A stretch of DNA of 9,444 nt from Limnobacter sp. (GTDB lineage: Bacteria; Pseudomonadota; Gammaproteobacteria; Burkholderiales; Burkholderiaceae_B): assembly GCA_012032215.1 (NCBI GenBank), contig JAAURO010000047.1, positions 1 through 9,444 of the forward strand. Direction: 5' to 3'. Shown piece by piece: positions 4,840 to 9,444 of this stretch. Both the position numbers and the translations under genes were made by a program. The notes beneath the pieces are model-generated. The model searched no databases and was not told where the DNA came from. It worked only from the letters and a program-made list of their open reading frames with translations. Positions within the stretch are counted from its first letter, which is position 1. Each line of letters begins with the position of its first letter.

Positions 4840-5209
4840 TTATTCAACCAAAGCCTTAAGTTTTTGACTAGGGTGGAAGGTTACCACACGGCGGGCCGCA
4901 ATGGGGATTTCTTCGCCGGTTTTTGGATTTCTTCCGGGGCGCTGGGGTTTGTCGCGCAGGTGAAAATTGCCAAAACCAGACAATTTCACTTCTGTGCCCT
5001 CTTCCAGAGCCGAACGGATTCCTGAAAAACGCATCGACGAAATCTTTTGCTTCCCGTTTGTTCAAACCCAGCGTGTCAAACAGCATTTCTGCCAGTTCAG
5101 CCTTGGTGAGCGAGCCAGACGATGCATCATCGGCAACCAGCTCCAGCAGGGGTTCTTGCTTGTGTTCTTCTTCCACGGGTAACTCTCTATTGTGTGCGGC
5201 TTGTTCCAC
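4840..5209 (-). CDS. ihfA: IHF alpha subunit with N-terminal extension; frameshifted in this sequence
   Basis: The product is integration host factor alpha, half of the DNA-bending IHF heterodimer. The first frame carries [20 protein letters not shown] followed by AKDFVDAFF, the alpha-helical dimerisation part. The second frame continues [20 protein letters not shown] and [20 protein letters not shown], the beta-arm whose tip Pro intercalates into DNA, and ends [17 protein letters not shown]. The break lies at 5018-5029, where the expected AFF-(E/Q)-E-IR reads AFFRNP in one frame and SGIR in the other. Either one extra base in the T5 run or two missing bases explains it. An intact gene in the organism is near certain. 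The GTG at 5209 is used because an in-frame stop lies just upstream. It gives about 33 acidic residues before the core, making roughly 123 residues against about 99 in E. coli. The gene starts 18 bases after the corrected pheT stop. Confidence 0.92.
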
Positions 5210-5227
5210 TTTGACACCATTCCTTAC

Positions 5228-7817
5228 TTAACCTGAACGCAAGCGAGCCTGGCAGTCAGCCTGCGCCCGCTCCAACATGCTTTGAACCAGTGGTTCGACT
5301 TCGGCTTCTGTCAGGCTTTTTCCTGAGCCTGAAGGGTAACCCGAAAGGCAAGGCTTTTCTCATTTAAGTTCAGGCCTTTACCCTCTTCACGGGGAACAAA
5401 TTCATCAAACAGGATAACCGATTTAACCCACTTCCGGTTGACGTGTGCAGCCCCCAGGAGTGCTTTTTTAACGGCATCGGACTGAACCGATTGATCCACC
5501 ACCAAAGCCAGGTCGCGCACTACGGCGGGCTGCCTGGAAATTTCGTGAAAAGCAGGCAATGCGCGCTGCAAAACAGGTTCGACCAGTAATTCAAACAACA
5601 CGGGTGCTTGCGAAAAACCCCACGTTTGCACCCACTTCGGATGCAATTCGCCCACTACGCCCAGTGGCTGATTGTTCAGCAAAACCTGTGCACAACGGCC
5701 CGGGTGTAATGCGGGGTGACATCCGACCTTAAATTCGAGCACGCCATTTTTTTGCAGGGGTTCAAGCAGGGTTTCTACATCGCCTTTGACATCGAAGAAG
5801 CCAGCGGGCTGACCGCTACCACCCCACTGAAGCTGATCTGCCAAGCCCCAGGCCAAACCGGCCACTTTCCAGGTTTGTGCAAACCCGGCTACCGTACTGG
5901 ATGAATTGGATACATGGGCATTTTTTGCGAAAGTGCGCGCCACTTCAAAGATGCGTAGACGCTCTGCCCGGTGAGCCTGGTTGTGTTCGAGCACGGCCAG
6001 CAAACTGCCTAGAAGCGTGGAACGCATGGTGGTCAGGTGGCTGGCAATCGGGTTGATTAAGCGAACCGGATCGGGGTTGTTGGCCAGTTGTTGCTCCCAG
6101 CTTTCGGGGGTAAAACTGTAGCTGACCACTTCCTGATACCCCAGGCCAGCCAGTTGATGGCGCAAGGCGTGGCGCGAATTCTGCAATTCAGTTTTGGGCA
6201 GCATGCACACTTTGCCAGTTGGTGCGCGCAAGGGCAGCTTGTCGTAGCCGATGACCCGCACCACCTCTTCGATAAGGTCTTCTTCGAGTTGAATGTCGAA
6301 GCGAAAAGCTGGCGGGGTTATGTGATACAGCGTTTGAGCCGCAGTGCTGGCAGTAGTGCTGGCACTTTCGCTGGAATCGCCGGGCGTTAAAGTAGTGCAC
6401 TCAAAGCCCAACCGGGCAAACACCTGCTGCACCTGCTCGGCAGAAAACGACATGCCAACAACCTGCTCTGCGCGTGCATGGCGCAGCACCACGGGTTTGC
6501 GTTCGGGCAGTTGCAGGCTGCTGTTGGGCGCTCCATTGAGTTCACGTGCGTTGGCCTCATGAACGGGCCCGGCATTGCCGCCACATACGGCCAGAATATG
6601 TTCTGTAAGACGTTCTAGATAGAGCCGGGTGTTTTCAAAATCGACGCCACGTTCAAAGCGGTGTGCGGCTTCAGAGCCGAAGTGGTATTCGCGTGCACGG
6701 CCCGCCACTGCCTGCGGAAACCAGAAGGCGGCTTCGACAAAAATGTCGGTCGTGGATTCACTGACTGCCGTGCAATCCCCCCCCATGATACCGGCCAAAG
6801 CCTGTGGACCAGCCTGATCGGCAACCACCCCCACCCTGGAGTGGAGTTGCACGGTTTGCCCGTTGAGCAGCTTGAGCGTTTCGCCCTCTTTGGCCCAGCG
6901 CACGGTAAGGCCGGTACGGTTTGCCGAAAAGGCATCGGAATGAAGCGTGAGTTTGTTGAGATCGAAAATGTGCGTGGGCTGCCCGGTTTCAAGCATGAGG
7001 TAATTAGACAAATCGACCAGGGGGTTTACGCTGCGTTGGCCCGCACGTTCCAGCCTTTGCTGCATCCAGAGCGGAACACGGCCACGGTTGTTCACACCGC
7101 GAATGACGCAGCCCACAAAGCGCCCGCACAAATCGGGGGCCAGAACATCAACAGACAGGGTTCTGCAGAAACACCGGATTCAGGGGACATCACGCCCTCT
7201 GCCCCCAAACCCTTGTCGCTCGTTTCTGAACCAGCAAACAGGCCGGGCAATTGTGGCTTGGCCACGCCCGTTAACGCGGCCACTTCACGGGCCACGCCCA
7301 GTAGCGACAAACAATCAGCGCGGTTGGGGGTCATTTTCAGGGTGAACACCACATCGTCGAGCTGAAGATATTCGCGCATGTTTTGGCCGACTGGTGCATT
7401 TTCAGGCAGCACGTACAAGCCACTGGAGTCGGCAGAAATACCTAACTCTTTGGCGGCGCAGAGCATCCCCACACTTTCCACGCCCCGCATTTTGGTGGGC
7501 TTGATTGCAAACTCGCCGGGCAGCACGGCGCCGGGCAGTGCGCATGGCACCTTTAACCCAGCCTGCACGTTGGACGCACCACACACAATTTGTTTGGGTG
7601 TGCCGTCGCCGACATCAACCAGACACACGCTGAGGCGGTCGGCATCGGGGTGCGGTTTTTTTTCCAGCACCTGTGCCACCACCACGCCAGTAAAAGGCGG
7701 GGCAACGGGGTGGAGTTCTTCCACCTCCAGCCCGGCCATGGTGAGTTTTTCAGCCAGTTCAGCGGTGGGCAGGGTGATGTCGACCAGCGACTTTAACCAG
7801 GATTCAGTAAATTGCAT
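5228..7817 (-). CDS. pheT: phenylalanyl-tRNA synthetase beta subunit; two frameshifts in this sequence
   Basis: PheT pairs with PheS in the (alpha-beta)2 enzyme charging tRNA-Phe, and provides tRNA binding and editing. From the ATG at 7817: [20 protein letters not shown], then the EMAP/OB-type tRNA-binding fold ([35 protein letters not shown]), then the B3/B4 editing region ([40 protein letters not shown]), the B5 domain ([20 protein letters not shown]) and a C-terminal anticodon-binding-like domain ([20 protein letters not shown]). Two breaks occur. One base is missing at GGG 7158-7160; restoring it reads [20 protein letters not shown]. One base is missing in T5 5317-5321; restoring it replaces the early stop at 5311 with [20 protein letters not shown] and a stop at 5228. 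The corrected length is about 863 residues, in the bacterial range. The gene is essential, so both breaks are probably errors. It starts 44 bases after pheS. Confidence 0.95.
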
Positions 7818-7861
7818 AACAAGTGTTTTTTAAACGAGGTGTGGGCGGGCCATGCCACGCA

Positions 7862-8863
7862 TCAGGAAAACTGCTGCAGAAAACGCATGTCGTTTTCGTA
7901 AAACAGGCGCAAATCGTGAATGCCGTACCGCAGCATAGTGAGGCGATCGGGCCCCACGCCAAATGCAAAGCCCGTGTACTTTTCGGGGTCGAGCCCTACA
8001 TGGCGCAGCACATTGGGGTGCACCTGACCAGAACCCGCAATTTCCAGCCACTTGCCTTTGTTAGGCCCGGTGGTGAAAGCCATGTCGATTTCTGCGGAGG
8101 GCTCGGTAAACGGGAAGAAGCTGGGGCGAAACCGGATTATGAGGTCGTCGGTTTCGAAGAATTGCTTCAGAAAGTCGATAAACACAGCCTTCAGATCGGC
8201 AAAACTGATGCCTTCGTCTATCCAGAGGCCTTCTACCTGGTGAAACATGGGCGAGTGGGTGGCATCGCTGTCAACGCGGTACACGCGGCCCGGCGCAATA
8301 ACGCGAATGGGCGATGCGTGGGTTTGCATGTAACGCACCTGCATGGGCGAGGTGTGGGTGCGCAGCAGGTGACCGCCTTCTACGTAGAAGGTGTCGTGCA
8401 TGGAACGTGCAGGGTGATTCTCCGGGGTATTCAGGGCGGTGAAATTGTAAAAATCGGTTTCAATTTCAGGGCCATCGGCCAGGTCGAAGCCCGCAGAGTG
8501 AAAAATGGTTTCGATGCGTTCCAGGGTGCGCATGGCCGGGTGCAGACCACCCCCACCGCGCTTGCGCCCTGCTTTGCTAATGTCGATGGCCTGTACGCTC
8601 AGTTTGGCCTGCATGGCTGCATCGGCCAGTGCTTCGCGGCGCAGGTTCAGGGCCTCTTCAACGGCGCTTTTCAGCAAATTGACTGCCTGGCCTTGGGTTT
8701 TCTTGTCTTCCGGGCTGAGTTGCGCCATGCCTTTGAGCAAATCGGTGACCTGCCCGGTTTTACCCAGAAAAGCAGCTTTGGCATTTTCCAGGGCGGCGAA
8801 GTCGGGGGCGTTGGAAAAGGCTTTTTCTGCGCTGTCCAAAATGGCCTGAAAAGAAGAATCCAT
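7862..8863 (-). CDS. pheS: phenylalanyl-tRNA synthetase alpha subunit
   Basis: This is the catalytic class II subunit that activates phenylalanine and transfers it to tRNA-Phe. After an N-terminal coiled coil (residues about 1-100, including [20 protein letters not shown]), motif 1 is in [20 protein letters not shown], motif 2 in [20 protein letters not shown] and motif 3 in [20 protein letters not shown], with the family tail [13 protein letters not shown]. The product has 333 residues, close to E. coli PheS. I chose the ATG at 8863 over the TTG at 8875 because MDSSFQAIL aligns with the usual short N-terminus; neither has a good ribosome-binding sequence. pheT follows 44 bases later. Upstream is a 236-base gap to rplT that contains an intrinsic terminator, so pheST probably has its own promoter or relies on read-through. 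Confidence 0.97.
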   Translation of the reverse strand: MDSSFQAILDSAEKAFSNAPDFAALENAKAAFLGKTGQVTDLLKGMAQLSPEDKKTQGQAVNLLKSAVEEALNLRREALADAAMQAKLSVQAIDISKAGRKRGGGGLHPAMRTLERIETIFHSAGFDLADGPEIETDFYNFTALNTPENHPARSMHDTFYVEGGHLLRTHTSPMQVRYMQTHASPIRVIAPGRVYRVDSDATHSPMFHQVEGLWIDEGISFADLKAVFIDFLKQFFETDDLIIRFRPSFFPFTEPSAEIDMAFTTGPNKGKWLEIAGSGQVHPNVLRHVGLDPEKYTGFAFGVGPDRLTMLRYGIHDLRLFYENDMRFLQQFS

Positions 8864-8989
8864 GAGCAAGAACAAGAAGTTTCAAGGGAGGTAAATCGGA
8901 CACCCAACAAGCAGCGTACACGGAAGCCGCTTGGCGCAGCGAAGCTTTGGATTGTACTTGGGTTATGGGCGCAACAGGGCAAGCACCAT

Positions 8990-9013
8990 AAAAAACGGAA
9001 CCCGAAAGTTCCG
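8990..9013 (-). terminator. intrinsic terminator between rplT and pheS
   Basis: On the minus strand CGGAAC-TTTCGG-GTTCCG forms a perfect six-base-pair stem with a six-base loop, followed at once by TTTTTT. It stands about 90 bases after the rplT stop and 130 bases before pheS, so it either ends the upstream ribosomal operon or attenuates read-through into pheST. The rest of the gap 8864-9099 holds no gene. TACAAT (plus-strand ATTGTA, 8951-8956) is a possible -10 for pheST but lacks a well-spaced -35. Confidence 0.8.
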
Positions 9014-9099
9014 CTTTACTTCGCTGAGTACTCATTGGGCACTAATTGCATGCAAACCGGGATGTTGCAACACCCCAGCAAGCCAGTTTTTACACCCAA

Positions 9100-9177
9100 T
9101 CAGGACTGAACCGCGCGAACCTGCTCAACCACGGCTTTGAACGCGGCTTTGTCGGTAACGGCCAGATCAGCCAGCAC
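9100..9177 (-). pseudogene. rplT: C-terminal fragment of ribosomal protein L20
   Basis: The last 25 codons before the TGA at 9100 read VLADLAVTDKAAFKAVVEQV and RAVQS. This is the C-terminus of L20, a large-subunit protein also required for 50S assembly; betaproteobacterial L20 ends with K-V-L-A-D-(L/M)-A-V-x-D-K-A-A-F. rplT just upstream of pheS is the expected gene order (infC-rpmI-rplT-pheST). The rest of L20, its basic N-terminal extension and the ELDRK just before VLADL, is missing. Instead the frame continues into an unrelated sequence from about 9178 to the window end. The fragment is therefore almost certainly cut by a join and not a natural short gene. Confidence 0.85.
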
Positions 9178-9444
9178 TTGAACGGGATCGGCACCGTCGC
9201 GGTGCAGAACGGAAAACACCTCCAGCGCCCGTCCCGGCTCGGCACGGAAGACATGCTCCAGCAGGTCGAAGAGGCGCTCGCCCGCAGCAACATCAACACC
9301 AGCGGCGGTTTTTGCCGTGACCGGCGAGACAGAGCGACCAATTCGCATCCTAGGGCGGCTGGGGCCCGATTCGGACCGCGTTGTCCAGGACCTGCGCCAG
9401 GTGCCGATCACCGACAACGCCGTGCGGCCCGTGCTTTTGGAAAA
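9178..9444 (-). other. foreign sequence fused in frame to rplT; part resembles DnaX domain III
   Basis: The frame that ends as L20 is open to the window edge. Before the junction it reads ERLFDLLEHVFRAEPGRALE and then VFSVLHRDGADPVQVLADL. This resembles domain III of the DNA polymerase III gamma/tau subunit (DnaX), where alphaproteobacterial proteins show a helix pair of the form L(F/L)DLLE...GD...AL....H..GADP..VL.DL. The shared VLADL and its bases (9163-9177) could be the crossover. This stretch is richer in GC than the neighbouring core genes. Beyond about 9345 (near CCTAGG at 9349-9354) the same frame becomes Arg/Ser/Trp-rich and unconvincing, while a plus-strand frame (PIRILGRLGPDSDRVVQDLR) looks more protein-like, so a second junction is possible. 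I cannot name that last piece. Confidence 0.5.

Noticed and set aside
4528..5025. A 165-codon plus-strand open frame across merR and ihfA
   Set aside because: It overlaps two recognisable genes in antisense and the sequence has no family character.
6661..7365. A 234-codon plus-strand open frame opposite pheT
   Set aside because: It is antisense to the conserved B3/B4 part of PheT and has no recognisable domain.
8864..9099. Phe-rich leader peptide (pheL-like attenuator) before pheS
   Set aside because: The only frame with several Phe codons near the hairpin lacks a start codon after its preceding stop, and the hairpin has no visible competing antiterminator.
7823..9109. A 428-codon open frame on the plus strand opposite pheS
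   Set aside because: It lies antisense to a clearly conserved pheS and extends through the terminator region; its product shows no family features. It is a shadow of pheS codon usage.
1..9444. CRISPR array or other regularly spaced repeat cluster
   Set aside because: No set of three or more direct repeats with uniform spacers was seen; the repeats present are inverted transposon ends and short C-rich motifs.

Overview
The window looks like a betaproteobacterial chromosome segment from the order Burkholderiales, with moderate GC. The core block on the minus strand runs rplT (tail only) > pheS > pheT > ihfA > merR-type regulator > tRNA-Pro(GGG), a gene order typical of Betaproteobacteria. The left part carries soxY and soxZ, carrier proteins of thiosulfate oxidation. 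A moderate-GC betaproteobacterial thiosulfate oxidiser of the Limnobacter kind would fit, but this assignment is inference from protein character and gene order, not from a search.

Layout, left to right. 1-665: C-terminal part of a repeat (TPR-like) protein, plus strand. 689-1511: soxY-soxZ, minus strand, convergent with the first gene. 1642-2181: a DUF1178 zinc-ribbon protein, divergent from soxY. 2182-4321: an accessory patch next to the tRNA. It holds a 110-bp MITE-like element (2287-2396), the broken 3' half of a HigA-type antitoxin, an AT-rich stretch with ACCCCCAT repeats, a ParD-like/RelE-like toxin-antitoxin pair with an operator palindrome, a second partial MITE end, and a decayed IS630-family insertion sequence whose terminal repeats match the MITE ends. 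4322-8863: tRNA-Pro, merR, ihfA, pheT and pheS. 8990-9013: a strong intrinsic terminator between rplT and pheS. 9100-9444: the last codons of rplT, joined in frame to higher-GC, unrelated DNA resembling domain III of DnaX.

Two quality signals matter to anyone using this annotation. First, genes that should be intact and essential (pheT twice, ihfA once) are interrupted by small indels, mostly at short homopolymers. The same kind of lesion occurs in the toxin, the antitoxin remnant and the transposase, so sequence error is the simplest reading. Second, the right end looks like a chimeric join (assembly or amplification artefact, or less likely a real rearrangement).

Functionally, the core genes are translation (PheST, L20, tRNA-Pro) and nucleoid or regulatory proteins (IHF-alpha, MerR type). 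SoxYZ carries sulfur intermediates in the periplasm. The accessory patch is a small mobile-element landing zone. Its most distinctive content is the IS630-related MITE family, comparable in architecture to Correia or RUP elements, one copy of which sits inside an antitoxin gene.
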